DNA from: Kineococcus sp. NBC_00420
GTDB taxonomy: Bacteria; Actinomycetota; Actinomycetes; Actinomycetales; Kineococcaceae
Assembly (NCBI RefSeq): GCF_036021035.1
Contig: NZ_CP107930.1
Span: 868,001-932,000 of the forward strand
Reading direction: 5' to 3'
DNA: 64,000 nt
Position 1 is the first letter of the stretch, and each line of letters opens with the position of its first letter. A program made the translations under genes and the position numbers. Below are positions 1 to 8,884 of the stretch, one piece after another. Under the pieces are notes generated by a model, which was given only the letters and a program-made list of their open reading frames with translations, made no database searches and was not told where the DNA came from.

Positions 1-669
1 GAGATCTCCGCCAACATCGGCACCGTCGCCGCGGCCGGGGAGGAGATGACCGCCGCGATCCGCGAGATCGCCTCCTCCACCGCCGAGGCCTCCTCGGTCT
101 CCGCCGACGCCGTGTCCAGCGCGTCGCAGGCCTCGGAGATCCTGGACCGCCTCTCCGCCTCCTCCCGCGAGATCGGCGACGTCGTCAAGCTCATCACCTC
201 CATCGCCGAGCAGACGAACCTCCTCGCCCTGAACGCCACCATCGAAGCCGCCCGCGCGGGGGAGATGGGCAAGGGCTTCGCCGTCGTCGCCGGGGAGGTG
301 AAGGAACTGGCCCAGCAGACCGCTCGGGCCACGGAGTCCATCACCACGCGGGTGGCGGCCACCCAGGCTGACGCGACCGAGGCCGCGTTCGCCATCGGCG
401 GCATCAGTGAGGTCATCGCCCGCATCGACGGGTTGCAGGCCACCATCGCGGCGGCGGTGGAGGAGCAGTCGGCCACGACCTCGGAGATGGTCCGCAACGT
501 CACCGAGGTCTCCTCGGGGAGTCAGGAGATCGCGTTGAACATCTCCGGCATCGCCGCTGCGGCGGACCAGACCACGGCGGGGGCGACCCACACGGCCACC
601 ACCGCTGGTGAGGTCTCGCGCACCGCCAACGAACTCAGCGAGCTCGTCAGCCACTTCACCCTCGCCTGA
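1..669 (+). CDS. Methyl-accepting chemotaxis protein, C-terminal part (5' end outside window)
   Basis: The reading frame is open from base 1, so this is the last 222 residues of a longer receptor. It holds the cytoplasmic signalling domain: a long Ala/Ser/Thr/Glu-rich helical hairpin whose tip reads [18 protein letters not shown], the near-invariant site where receptors contact CheA and CheW. Sensor, membrane and HAMP parts would lie upstream of the window. The family signals ligand binding to the flagellar motor through CheA, so the organism is probably motile. A weak terminator-like hairpin follows the stop. Confidence 0.95.
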   Translation, partial: EISANIGTVAAAGEEMTAAIREIASSTAEASSVSADAVSSASQASEILDRLSASSREIGDVVKLITSIAEQTNLLALNATIEAARAGEMGKGFAVVAGEVKELAQQTARATESITTRVAATQADATEAAFAIGGISEVIARIDGLQATIAAAVEEQSATTSEMVRNVTEVSSGSQEIALNISGIAAAADQTTAGATHTATTAGEVSRTANELSELVSHFTLA

Positions 670-688
670 TCCACCCCACCTCCGGACC

Positions 689-731
689 CACCGGCGCCGT
701 CCCACACCCCGCGGGGCGGCGTCGTCCGGTG
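689..731 (+). terminator. Possible terminator hairpin after the chemotaxis gene
   Basis: CACCGG plus CGCCGTCCC (689-703) can pair with GGGGCGGCG (713-721) and CCGGTG (726-731), with one mismatch and a 4-nt bulge. There is no T-tract, as is common in high-GC actinobacteria. It lies 20 bp after the receptor stop and before the lexA promoter. Confidence 0.4.
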
Positions 732-749
732 GCGCCCCGACACGCCGGT

Positions 750-790
750 TCGAACACGTGTTTGATCCTCGACCCCCGGATGACTACCGT
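750..790 (+). promoter_or_regulatory. lexA promoter with LexA box (SOS operator)
   Basis: TCGAACACGTGTTTGA at 750-765 matches the actinobacterial LexA box TCGAAC-N4-GTTCGA at all but one arm position. A -35-like TTGATC (762-767) overlaps its right arm, and a -10-like TACCGT (785-790) follows after exactly 17 bp. LexA binding would block the -35, the usual autorepression arrangement. Predicted transcription start is near 797, giving a leader of about 60 nt. Confidence 0.85.
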
Positions 791-856
791 GACGTGGATC
801 GGACCCCAGGACGGGGCCCGGTCGTACGACTCACGCGGAACGACAGGGAGAGTGAC

Positions 857-1588
857 GTGGCCGACGCGCTGGACGGATCCGGCGACACCGAACAGGTGGC
901 GCCGATGGCCTCGATCCACCACTTCCCCGACGGTCCCTACGGCCGCGACGGGCTCACCCACCGCCAACGTCGGGTGCTCGCCGCCATCCAGGAGTGCGTC
1001 GAGCAGCGGGGTTACCCGCCGAGCATGCGCGAGATCGGTCAGGCCGTCGGCCTCACCAGCCCCAGCAGCGTCGCGCACCAGGTGAAGACCCTCGAGAAGC
1101 TGGGTTACCTGCGCAAGGACCCACGCCGTCCGCGGACCCTCGAGGTGGTCTCGCCGGCGTCGGCCCGCGGCACCATCGACGGGTTCGAGGCCACCGCGGC
1201 CGACGGCCGCCCGCGTCCGCGCTACGTCCCGGTCGTCGGCCGGATCGCCGCCGGTGGCCCGATCCTCGCCGAGGAGCTGGTCGAGGACGTCTTCGCGCTC
1301 CCCGCGCAGCTCGTCGGCGCCGGCGAGCACTTCATGCTCAAGGTCGTCGGGGAGTCGATGATCGACGCCGCCATCTGCGACGGCGACTGGGTGGTCGTGC
1401 GCCAGCAGCCGACGGCCGAGAACGGTGACGTCGTGGCCGCCATGATCGACGGCGAGGCGACGGTGAAGGTGCTGCAGCGCAAGGACGGTCACGTCCAGCT
1501 GATGCCCCGCAACCCCCTCTTCGCCCCGATCGACGGCGACGAGGCGACGATCCTCGGCAAGGTCACGGCCGTGCTGCGAAGCCTCTGA
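857..1588 (+). CDS. lexA: LexA repressor, master regulator of the SOS response
   Basis: LexA represses DNA-damage genes and cleaves itself when activated by RecA filaments. The 243-residue protein has an N-terminal winged helix (the [19 protein letters not shown] recognition region) and a C-terminal S24 peptidase domain. The cleavage site is Ala132-Gly133, the nucleophile Ser167 (in GESM) and the general base Lys204; the 35- and 37-residue spacings equal those in E. coli LexA. GTG at 857 was chosen because AGGGAG at 845-850 lies 6 nt upstream; the frame is open further upstream but lacks family homology there. Its 3' end overlaps the convergent racemase-like gene by 26 bp. Confidence 0.95.
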   Translation: MADALDGSGDTEQVAPMASIHHFPDGPYGRDGLTHRQRRVLAAIQECVEQRGYPPSMREIGQAVGLTSPSSVAHQVKTLEKLGYLRKDPRRPRTLEVVSPASARGTIDGFEATAADGRPRPRYVPVVGRIAAGGPILAEELVEDVFALPAQLVGAGEHFMLKVVGESMIDAAICDGDWVVVRQQPTAENGDVVAAMIDGEATVKVLQRKDGHVQLMPRNPLFAPIDGDEATILGKVTAVLRSL

Positions 1589-2246
1589 GCGAGGTCACCA
1601 GTTCGACGGCCGCCTCGATCGCCAACCGGGGCGAGGTGAGGACCGGCACGTGCAGGTCGCGCAGCAACGGCGCGGCGTCGACCATGCTCGCCTGCGCCAG
1701 GACGACGACGTCCACGGGTGGGTCGAGCGCCCGCACCTGGGTCCGGACGGCCTCCGCGACCCCGGTCGTGTAGGTCAGGACGTCACCGGACTCGAAGGAC
1801 GACCAGGTGTCCGGGCAGCGGACCTCGATCAGCTGCACGGCCCGACCGGTGGTCTCCGCGCACTCGCGCAGCAGCGGCAGCACGGTCGCCGCGGCCTCGG
1901 CCAGCGAGCTCACGACCGCGATCCGCCGCCCGGCCAGGACGGCGGCCTCGGCCATCGGACGGTCGACCCGGACGACGCGCAGACCCATCTCGGCGCCGAC
2001 GGCCTTGGCCGTCGGGCCGACGGTCGAGCAGGTGCACACGACGACGTCCGCGCCCTCCCCCACCAGTCGGCGCAGCCGGTCGGCCAACGCCGGACGGACG
2101 CTGTCGATCCCGCGGTCCCGCGCCGTGGTGAGCAGGCCCGTGTCGACGAGGTGACGGTCGGCGACGGTGTCGTCCCGCTCGTTCAGGAGATCGCGGAAGG
2201 CGCGCACGTGGGCGTGCGCGGTGTGCAGGAAGCCGACGGTGGCCAC
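1563..2246 (-). CDS. Asp/Glu/hydantoin racemase-superfamily protein lacking the second catalytic Cys
   Basis: A 227-residue protein with the two-domain alpha/beta layout of the Asp/Glu racemase superfamily. The first active-site loop is present (VVCTCSTVG, with Cys and Thr). At the equivalent second site, where a racemase has a Cys, the sequence reads VVLAQASM, so the usual two-Cys mechanism seems unavailable. It may act like one-Cys relatives (decarboxylase- or isomerase-type) or be non-enzymatic; the substrate is unknown. GTG at 2246 begins the conserved [11 protein letters not shown] stretch; upstream sequence in frame is low-complexity. It follows the DinG-type helicase by 31 bp on the same strand and overlaps the lexA end tail-to-tail. 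Confidence 0.7.
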   Translation of the reverse strand: MATVGFLHTAHAHVRAFRDLLNERDDTVADRHLVDTGLLTTARDRGIDSVRPALADRLRRLVGEGADVVVCTCSTVGPTAKAVGAEMGLRVVRVDRPMAEAAVLAGRRIAVVSSLAEAAATVLPLLRECAETTGRAVQLIEVRCPDTWSSFESGDVLTYTTGVAEAVRTQVRALDPPVDVVVLAQASMVDAAPLLRDLHVPVLTSPRLAIEAAVELVTSLRGFAARP

Positions 2247-2277
2247 CTCACGAGCATGCCACCCCGGACGCACGGCG

Positions 2278-4329
2278 TCAGCCACCGCTACCCAGACGCC
2301 GCAACGCCTCCAGCACGGTGGGGGTCGAGGTGGTGGACCAGAAGTCGGGCAGGCTGTCGCGCAGGAACCCGCCGTAGCGGGCCGTCGCGAGCCGCGAGTC
2401 GAGCACCGCGACGACACCGCGGTCACCGGTGGCCCGGATCAACCGCCCCGCCCCCTGGGCGAGGCGCACCGCGGCGTGGGCCGCCGAGACGGACACGAAC
2501 CCGTTGCCGCCGGCCGCGTCGACGGCCCGCGCGCGGGCCGACATGAGGGGGTCGTCGGGTCGGGGGAAGGGGATGCGGTCGATGACGACGAGGGAACAGC
2601 TGGGTCCCGGCACGTCGACGCCCTGCCACAGCGACATCGTCCCGAACAGCGAGGTCGCGGGATCGTCGGTGAAGTCCCGGACGAGCTTGGGCAACCGGTC
2701 GTCGCCCTGGCAGAGGATCGGGGTCCCCAGTCGCTTGCGCAGCGCCTCGGCGGCCTCCTCGGCTCCCTTGCGGCTGGAGAACAGCCCGAGGGTCCGTCCC
2801 CCGGCCGCCTCGACCAGTGCGGCGAGCTCGTCGTAGACGGCGTCGGTGGAACCCGCCCGCCCCGGCGGCGGCAGGTGCCGGGCGACGTAGAGGATCCCCT
2901 GCTTCGGGTAGTCGAAGGGGCTGCCCACGTCGACCCCCGTCCACGGCGTCTTCGAGCCCTTCTCCCCCTTGAGGCCGAAGGCGCCCGCGACGGGGTCGAA
3001 GGAGCCACCGAGGGTCAGTGTCGCCGAGGTCGCGACGACGGTGCGTTCGGCGAACAGCTTCTCCCTCAGCAGACCCGCCACCGACAGGGGTGCGATGTGC
3101 AGGGACGGCGCACGGGAGGCCGGGCCGAAACCCGCGGTCACCCAGGCGACGTCGTAGCTGTCCTGGGCGCCCCGACCGACGTCCTCCGCGAGGCGCTCGG
3201 CGACGGAGAACACGTCCTGGACGGCGGCCCGGGCCAGGTGACGCGCCCCGCGGGACTCGGCGTCCTCCTCCTTGCCCTGCCCTTCGGAGGCGTCCTTGAG
3301 GTCGCTCAGCGCGGTCCGGGCCGCGTCCCGGACGGCGACGACGGCGTCGGCGAGCTGGTCCGGCCAGCGGTCCAGGCGCCCGGGGGGCGCATCCTCGAGG
3401 GCGGCCTCGAGGGCGATGGCCGCGTCGTCGAGGTGTTCCGAGACGATCCCGGCGGAGCGGCGCAGCCGACGCGAGGCCGCGTGCAGCACCGAGGCGGACA
3501 GCTCCGCCGTCGCGACCGCCGTCACCCGGTCGGCCAGCTCGTGGGCCTCGTCGACGACGAGGACGTCGTGCTCGGGCAGCAACTGGCCCCCGCTCTCGAG
3601 GGCGTCGATGGCCGTCATGGCGTGGTTGGTGACGACGACGTCGACGGTGCGCGCGCGGGCCCGGACCCGTTCGGAGAAGCACTCGGCCGCGACCGGGCAG
3701 CGCTGGGACCCCAGGCACTCGCGGGCGGAGACCGAGACCTGCTTCCACGCCCGGTCGCTGACCCCGGGGTCGAGCTCGTCGCGGTCGCCGCTCGTGGTCG
3801 TCTCCGCCCACTCGCGCAACCGGACGACCTCACGGCCCAGCCGGCCGTCACCCCCGGCGGAGGCGTCGCTGGTGGGCGCGGCGATGTCGAAGAGCGCGCC
3901 CTCGTCGGCGGGGAAGCCGCCGTCGATCTTGTTGCGGCAGAGGTAGTTGGACCGCCCCTTGAGGAGCTCCCAGGTGGGTTCGCGGTGCAGCTGCGGGGCG
4001 ATCGCCGCGGCCAGGCGCGGCAGGTCGCGTTCCACGACCTGGGCCTGCAGGGCGAGCGTGGCGGTCGTGATGACCACGCGACGGTCGGCGTGCACGGCGT
4101 GCGCGACGGCGGGCACGAGGTAGGCCATCGACTTGCCGGTGCCGGTACCGGCCTGGACGAGCAGGTGACGACGGGTGCGGATCGCGTCGGTGACGGCCTG
4201 GGCCATCCGTGCCTGCCCCTCGCGGCGCTGACCGCCGAGCGCGTCGACGACGACGTCGAGCAGGTGGGCGGCTTCGGGACCCTCGACCTCGCCGGGGGCT
4301 GACGCGGGGGTGTCGGTCGAAGCACTCAC
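2278..4329 (-). CDS. dinG: DinG/XPD-type ATP-dependent DNA helicase with iron-sulfur cluster
   Basis: A superfamily 2 5'-3' helicase of 683 residues. Walker A is AGTGTGKS (60-67) and the DEAH box is at 260-263. Four cysteines (131, 205, 211 and 217) between them are placed as the 4Fe-4S ligands of the XPD/DinG family. Motif VI is QGAGRLIR near the C-terminus. DinG enzymes remove R-loops and unwind replication-blocking structures. Start: GTG at 4329 is preceded by GGGGGAGGA with about 8 nt spacing; an in-frame start much further upstream would run through the hairpin at 4368-4407. No LexA box was seen in front of it. The gene symbol follows the family; a YoaA-like role is equally possible. Confidence 0.88.
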   Translation of the reverse strand: MSASTDTPASAPGEVEGPEAAHLLDVVVDALGGQRREGQARMAQAVTDAIRTRRHLLVQAGTGTGKSMAYLVPAVAHAVHADRRVVITTATLALQAQVVERDLPRLAAAIAPQLHREPTWELLKGRSNYLCRNKIDGGFPADEGALFDIAAPTSDASAGGDGRLGREVVRLREWAETTTSGDRDELDPGVSDRAWKQVSVSARECLGSQRCPVAAECFSERVRARARTVDVVVTNHAMTAIDALESGGQLLPEHDVLVVDEAHELADRVTAVATAELSASVLHAASRRLRRSAGIVSEHLDDAAIALEAALEDAPPGRLDRWPDQLADAVVAVRDAARTALSDLKDASEGQGKEEDAESRGARHLARAAVQDVFSVAERLAEDVGRGAQDSYDVAWVTAGFGPASRAPSLHIAPLSVAGLLREKLFAERTVVATSATLTLGGSFDPVAGAFGLKGEKGSKTPWTGVDVGSPFDYPKQGILYVARHLPPPGRAGSTDAVYDELAALVEAAGGRTLGLFSSRKGAEEAAEALRKRLGTPILCQGDDRLPKLVRDFTDDPATSLFGTMSLWQGVDVPGPSCSLVVIDRIPFPRPDDPLMSARARAVDAAGGNGFVSVSAAHAAVRLAQGAGRLIRATGDRGVVAVLDSRLATARYGGFLRDSLPDFWSTTSTPTVLEALRRLGSGG

Positions 4330-4367
4330 GGGGTCATCCTCCCCCGTGCCGACCTCGGTCACGGCCA

Positions 4368-4407
4368 CCGTCCACAGCGCGTCGCGGTGACGACGCGCTG
4401 TGGACGG
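4368..4407 (-). terminator. Perfect 17-bp inverted repeat between hflX and the helicase gene
   Basis: CCGTCCACAGCGCGTCG (4368-4384) is the exact reverse complement of 4391-4407, with a 6-nt loop. It starts 10 bp beyond the hflX stop on the minus strand and ends before the helicase ribosome binding site. No U-tract follows, so it would be a U-less actinobacterial terminator or an mRNA stabiliser. Confidence 0.75.
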
Positions 4408-4417
4408 GGCGATGACC

Positions 4418-5971
4418 TCACGCTGTGCGGGACAGCTTGTACTGCTCGAGCTCGGCCGCGAGTCGCGGACGCACCCGGGCCAGCATCCGGGTCCCCTCGG
4501 CGGTGTGCTCCTCGGAGAGCACCTGACCGGTGGTGTGGACCCGGTTGACCAGCTCACCGCGGTCGTAGGGCACGACCACGTCCATCTCCACGTCGGGCAC
4601 CGGCAGCATCGAGGAGACGCGGGCGAGGAGCTCCTCGATCCCCTCCCCGGTGCGCGCCGAGACCGCGATGGAGTTCTTCTCCTTGCGCAGCAGGCGCTGC
4701 AGGACCTCGGGGTCGGCCACGTCCGCCTTGTTGATGGCGACGAGCTCCGGGACGTCCTGCGCGTTCACGTCCGCGAGGACGCTCCGGACCGCCGCGAGCT
4801 GACCCTCGGGGTCCGGGTGGGACCCGTCGACGACGTGCAGCACGAGGTCGGACTCCGCCACCTCCTCCAGCGTCGAGCGGAACGCCTCGACGAGCTGGTG
4901 CGGCAGCGAGCGGACGAACCCCACGGTGTCGGCCAGCGTGTACGGCCGCCCCTCGGGCGTCTGGGCCCGCCGGACGGTGGGGTCCAGCGTCGCGAACAGG
5001 GCGTTCTCGACGAGGACACCCGCTCCCGTGAGCCGGTTCAGCAGCGAGGACTTCCCCGCGTTGGTGTAGCCGGCGATGGACACCGACGGCACCGCCCGGG
5101 CGTGGCGCAGCGAGCGCTTCTCGTCGCGCGCCGTCCCCATGCCCTTGATCTCGCGGCGCAGCTTGGCCATCCGGTTGCGGATGCGGCGACGGTCCAGCTC
5201 GATCTTCGTCTCACCAGGACCACGGGAACCGATCCCCGCACCGCCGGCGACCCGACCACCGGCCTGGCGCGACATCGACTCACCCCAACCGCGCAGGCGC
5301 GGGAGCAGGTACTCGAGCTGGGCGAGCTCGACCTGCGCCTTGCCCTCCCGGCTCTTGGCGTGCTGGGCGAAGATGTCGAGGATGACGGCCGTCCGGTCGA
5401 CGACCTTCACCTTGACGATGTCCTCGAGACCACGACGCTGCGAGGCGGACAGCTCACCGTCGCAGATGACGGTGTCGGCCCCCTCCGCGGCGACGAGGTC
5501 GGCGAGCGCCGCGGCCTTGCCGGAGCCGAGGTAGGTCGCGACGTCGGGGGTGGCCCGGCGTTGCATGACGCCCGCGAGGACGTCGGACCCGGCGGTGGCG
5601 GCGAGGGCGGAGAGCTCCTGCAGCGAGACCTCGGCCGCGGCCCGGTTGGAGTCCGCGCTGGACCAGACGCCCGCGAGGACGACCCGTTCCAGGCGCAGCT
5701 GCCGGTACTCGACCTCGGTGACGTCGGTGAGTTCGGTGGAGAGACCCGCGGCCCGGCGCAGGGCCCGGCGGTCGGCGAGGTCGAGCTGCTCGCCGTCGAA
5801 GCTGGAGTGCTCGTCCGTCTCCTCCGCCGGCGCGTCCCCGTTGTCACCGCCAGGGCCGTCGTGTCCCCGCAGGATGCGGGCGATGGCCCGGTCGAACTCG
5901 CGGTCGCGTTCGCTGGTGGTGTCTTCGGGTTCCGCGGACTCCGGTGTCGCGGAAGCGGGGCGGTGGTTCAT
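4418..5971 (-). CDS. hflX: GTPase HflX, ribosome-associated
   Basis: HflX binds the 50S subunit and splits stalled ribosomes under stress. This 517-residue protein has an acidic N-terminal extension of about 80 residues, the HflX N-terminal and helical domains with the glycine-rich GAGIGSRGPGETK linker, then the G domain from about residue 295. G1 is GYTNAGKSS, G3 is DTVGFV and G4 is NKAD. The ATG at 5971 has GAGGAGG 5 nt upstream. It is followed by a strong hairpin and then the helicase gene. In Mycobacterium hflX also lies near lexA, dapF and miaA, so the context is typical. Confidence 0.95.
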   Translation of the reverse strand: MNHRPASATPESAEPEDTTSERDREFDRAIARILRGHDGPGGDNGDAPAEETDEHSSFDGEQLDLADRRALRRAAGLSTELTDVTEVEYRQLRLERVVLAGVWSSADSNRAAAEVSLQELSALAATAGSDVLAGVMQRRATPDVATYLGSGKAAALADLVAAEGADTVICDGELSASQRRGLEDIVKVKVVDRTAVILDIFAQHAKSREGKAQVELAQLEYLLPRLRGWGESMSRQAGGRVAGGAGIGSRGPGETKIELDRRRIRNRMAKLRREIKGMGTARDEKRSLRHARAVPSVSIAGYTNAGKSSLLNRLTGAGVLVENALFATLDPTVRRAQTPEGRPYTLADTVGFVRSLPHQLVEAFRSTLEEVAESDLVLHVVDGSHPDPEGQLAAVRSVLADVNAQDVPELVAINKADVADPEVLQRLLRKEKNSIAVSARTGEGIEELLARVSSMLPVPDVEMDVVVPYDRGELVNRVHTTGQVLSEEHTAEGTRMLARVRPRLAAELEQYKLSRTA

Positions 5972-6073
5972 GGACCTCCTCGGTCGTTGCGGTGCGCCAC
6001 GTCGGGTGGCACACCCAGCGTGACACTCAACGGTGCGAGCGGCGAGGCTATTTCAGCCCGTACCCTCTCGGGC

Positions 6074-6682
6074 GTGTCCCCCGAGCACTACTTCTCCGCC
6101 CAGCCCGCCACCGCCGACGAACGGCGTGAGCTCGACGTGCGGCTGGCCGGGCGCGAGCTGAGCGTCACCACGGCGCGCGGGGTGTTCAGCGCGGACCACG
6201 TCGACCAGGGCACGTCCGTCCTGCTGCCGCTGATCCAGGACGACGACGCCCCCGGGGACGTCCTCGACCTCGGCTGCGGGTGGGGCCCGATCGCGCTGTC
6301 GCTGGCCCTGCAGCGCCCCCACCAGGTGGTGCACGCCGTGGACGTCAACGAACGGGCCCTGGACCTGGTGCGGCTGAACGCCTCGCACCTCGGGGTGACG
6401 GTGCGGGCGAGCCTGCCCGACGCCGTCGACCCGGACCTGCGGTTCACCGAGATCTGGTCGAACCCGCCGATCCGCGTCGGCAAGGAGGCGCTGCACGAGC
6501 TGCTGCTGCGCTGGCTACCGCGCCTGGCCCCCGGTGGGGTCGCACACCTGGTGGTGCAGAAGAACCTCGGCTCGGACTCGCTGCACAAGTGGCTGGAGTC
6601 CGGGGTGCTGCCCGGGACGAGCACGACCCGCACGACGACGTCGAAGGGGTTCCGCGTCCTGTCGCTCAGGTCGTCAGGCTGA
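6074..6682 (+). CDS. Class I SAM-dependent methyltransferase, RsmC/RsmD-like
   Basis: A 202-residue protein with a single small-domain methyltransferase fold. The SAM-binding motif is VLDLGCGWGP and the catalytic motif is SNPPI, typical of enzymes that methylate exocyclic amino groups of guanine or adenine, especially 16S rRNA guanine-N2 (RsmC family). It lacks the N-terminal duplicated domain of E. coli RsmC, as is usual in actinobacteria. GTG at 6074 opens the conserved region; TACCCT at 6061-6066 ends 7 nt before it, suggesting a leaderless message. It is divergent from hflX and overlaps the dapF end by 17 bp. Confidence 0.85.
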   Translation: MSPEHYFSAQPATADERRELDVRLAGRELSVTTARGVFSADHVDQGTSVLLPLIQDDDAPGDVLDLGCGWGPIALSLALQRPHQVVHAVDVNERALDLVRLNASHLGVTVRASLPDAVDPDLRFTEIWSNPPIRVGKEALHELLLRWLPRLAPGGVAHLVVQKNLGSDSLHKWLESGVLPGTSTTRTTTSKGFRVLSLRSSG

Positions 6683-7589
6683 GGGAGAGCACGCCGGTCG
6701 CGACGAGCTCGGCCGGTCCGGACAGCCAGACCGTGCCGCCGGTGAGGGTGGAGTCGGCGCCGACGGTGACGACGAGCGTTCCGCCCGGGACGTCGACGCG
6801 CCACACCGCGGGCGCTCCCTCGCCGGCCCAGGCGCGGACGGCGAGCGCCGCGGCGCAGGCGCCGGTGCCGCAGGAGCGGGTCTCCCCCGAGCCGCGTTCG
6901 TGCACGCGCATGGTGATCTCGGCGATGTCGGGCACGTCGTCGCCGGTGATGTCGAAGGCGGTGAGCGGGACGACGAGTTCGACGTTGGTGCCCTGCGCCG
7001 GGACGGGCTCCACCACGGGGGCCGAGGTGAGGTCGGCGGCGGCGAGCTCGTCCTGCTCGGCGAGCGCGACGACGGTGTGCGGGTTGCCGAGGTCGACGGA
7101 GAGCGCGGGACGGGCGACCCCGTCGAGGCCGGCGACGTGGACGAGGGCGTCGGCACCGCGGTTCAGCGCTCGTTCGCCACCGGTCAGCTTCCAGGACCCC
7201 ATGTCGGCGGTCCACTGGCCGTCGAGCTCACGGCGCAGCCGCTTCACCCCGGCCCGGGTCGCGACGTCGAACCAGCGTCCGTCGCCCGCGTCGGCCGGCA
7301 GCAGACGGTTCTGCAGGAGGAACTCCGCGAAGACGCGGATCCCGTTGCCGCACATCTCCGCGATCGAGCCGTCGCTGTTGCGGTAGTCCATGAACCACGC
7401 GGCGGCCCCGGAGGTGTCGCGGACGGCCCGGATGAGGCCGTCGGCACCGATCCCGGCGCGGCGGTCGCAGATCGCGGCGACGAGGGCGGGGCTCGGGTCC
7501 CACGAATCGTCGGGGTCGGCGACCAGGACGAAGTCGTTCTCGGTGCCGTGGCCCTTGGTGAAGGCCAGTCCCTCTCGCGGTTCGCTCAC
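6666..7589 (-). CDS. dapF: Diaminopimelate epimerase
   Basis: Converts LL- to meso-diaminopimelate for peptidoglycan and lysine. The 307-residue enzyme carries both catalytic cysteines, in MCGNGIRVF and SCGTGACAA, and the N-terminal GHGTENDFV substrate loop. The start is GTG at 7589, which forms a 4-bp GTGA overlap with the miaA stop, so the two are translationally coupled. dapA and dapB lie elsewhere in the window. The 3' end overlaps the opposing methyltransferase gene by 17 bp. Confidence 0.97.
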   Translation of the reverse strand: MSEPREGLAFTKGHGTENDFVLVADPDDSWDPSPALVAAICDRRAGIGADGLIRAVRDTSGAAAWFMDYRNSDGSIAEMCGNGIRVFAEFLLQNRLLPADAGDGRWFDVATRAGVKRLRRELDGQWTADMGSWKLTGGERALNRGADALVHVAGLDGVARPALSVDLGNPHTVVALAEQDELAAADLTSAPVVEPVPAQGTNVELVVPLTAFDITGDDVPDIAEITMRVHERGSGETRSCGTGACAAALAVRAWAGEGAPAVWRVDVPGGTLVVTVGADSTLTGGTVWLSGPAELVATGVLSLSLTT

Positions 7590-8527
7590 GCGGGAGATGC
7601 TACGGGGAGCAGTTGCAGCACCCGGCGGGCGAGGTCGCCCGGGTCGGCCCCGTCGGGGGCCTCCAGCCAGTGCACCCGGGGGTCGCGACGGAACCAGGAC
7701 TCCTGCTTGCGGGCGAAGCGGCGGGTGAGTCGTGCCGTGAGCTCGCGGGCCTCGTCCTCGGTGGTCTTCCCGTCGAAGGCGTCGAGGACCTGCGCGTAGC
7801 CCAGCGCCCGACCGGCGGTCAGCCCGTCCCGCAACCCCCGCCCCTCCAGCGCGCGGACCTCCTCGACGAGTCCGGCGGCCCACATCCGCTCGACGCGGGC
7901 GTCGATGCGGGCGTCGAGCTGCTCCCGCGGGACGGCGAGGCCGATCTGGAGGGCGGGTTCGAGGTAGGTCTGCTCGGGCAGGGACGCGGCGAAGGGCCGG
8001 CCGGTGATCTCGCCGACCTCCAGGGCCCGCACGATCCGTCGGCCGTTGCCGGGCAGGATCTTCGCCGCGGCGTCGGGATCGCGGTCGGCGAGGTGGGCGT
8101 GCAGGGTGTGCGGGCCGACGGCCTCGAGCTCGGCTTCCCAGCGGGCGCGGACGACGGGGTCGGTGCCGGGGAAGCGCAGGTCGTCCAGGGCGGCCCGGAC
8201 GTAGAGGCCGGAGCCGCCGACGAGCACGGGGACGTGACCGCGGTCGCGGACCTGCGCGAAGGTGTCCCGCGCCTGCGCCTGGTACGTCGCGACCTCGGCG
8301 GTCTGGGTGACGTCGAGGACGTCGAGCAGGTGGTGGCGGACCCCCCGCATCTCGGCCCCGGTGAGCTTCGCGGTACCGATGTCCATCCCGCGGTAGAGCT
8401 GCATGGCGTCGGCGTTGACGACCTCCCCGTCGCCCTCGAGGAGCTGGGCCAGCGCGACCCCGACGTCGGACTTGCCCGAGGCGGTGGGACCGGTGATCGC
8501 GATCAGGGGAACGTTCGACTGGCCCAC
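7586..8527 (-). CDS. miaA: tRNA dimethylallyltransferase
   Basis: Adds dimethylallyl to N6 of A37 in tRNAs reading UNN codons, the step before MiaB methylthiolation. The 313-residue protein has the P-loop GPTASGKS at residues 13-20, the NADAMQLYRGMDIGTAK substrate loop and the usual C-terminal FARKQESWFRRD region. The start is a GTG at 8527; no clear ribosome binding site precedes it. It is the promoter-proximal member of a miaA-dapF pair and is divergent from the MT0933-like gene 36 bp away. Confidence 0.96.
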   Translation of the reverse strand: MGQSNVPLIAITGPTASGKSDVGVALAQLLEGDGEVVNADAMQLYRGMDIGTAKLTGAEMRGVRHHLLDVLDVTQTAEVATYQAQARDTFAQVRDRGHVPVLVGGSGLYVRAALDDLRFPGTDPVVRARWEAELEAVGPHTLHAHLADRDPDAAAKILPGNGRRIVRALEVGEITGRPFAASLPEQTYLEPALQIGLAVPREQLDARIDARVERMWAAGLVEEVRALEGRGLRDGLTAGRALGYAQVLDAFDGKTTEDEARELTARLTRRFARKQESWFRRDPRVHWLEAPDGADPGDLARRVLQLLPVASPA

Positions 8528-8563
8528 GCGGCCATGGTGTCAGAGGGTGGGTGGATGGGAACC

Positions 8564-8884
8564 ATGGACTTCCTCAAGGGCAAGATCAACGAGGCCACCG
8601 AGCAGGCCAAGGACGTCGCCGAACAAGCGCTCCACAAGGCCGGCGGGTTCGCGGCCGAGCACTCGGGCAAGGCCGAGGGGGCCATCGGCAAGGCCGGTGA
8701 GTTCGTGAACGCCCGGACCGACGGCAAGTACGCCGACAAGGTCGTCAAGGTCAGCGACCTCGCCCGCAAGGGGGTCGACAAGGCCGCCGACCAGGCGCCG
8801 CCGTCGTCGCTGCCCGGCGGCGGCACCCCGATGAGCGGTGGGACGAGTTCGGTCGGCACCCCGATGACCGGGCCCGTGCGATGA
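8564..8884 (+). CDS. MT0933-like (Rv0909-type) putative antitoxin
   Basis: A 106-residue protein whose first 70 residues are an amphipathic, Lys/Ala/Glu-rich helical region resembling the MT0933 antitoxin family of actinobacteria, including the recurring GEFVNARTDGKYADKV-type motif. The last 30 residues are Pro/Gly/Ser/Thr-rich and disordered. Family members are named antitoxins from genome context; function is little tested. No recognisable toxin lies next to it; the coupled downstream ORF is a proline-rich microprotein. ATG 8564 was chosen at the start of the conserved MDFLKGK; an upstream ATG at 8534 would add ten residues. Confidence 0.75.
   Translation: MDFLKGKINEATEQAKDVAEQALHKAGGFAAEHSGKAEGAIGKAGEFVNARTDGKYADKVVKVSDLARKGVDKAADQAPPSSLPGGGTPMSGGTSSVGTPMTGPVR

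Noticed and set aside
4400-6682. A 760-codon plus-strand frame ending in the RsmC-like methyltransferase
   Set aside because: Its first 558 codons are antisense to hflX and lack homology; the methyltransferase begins at 6074.
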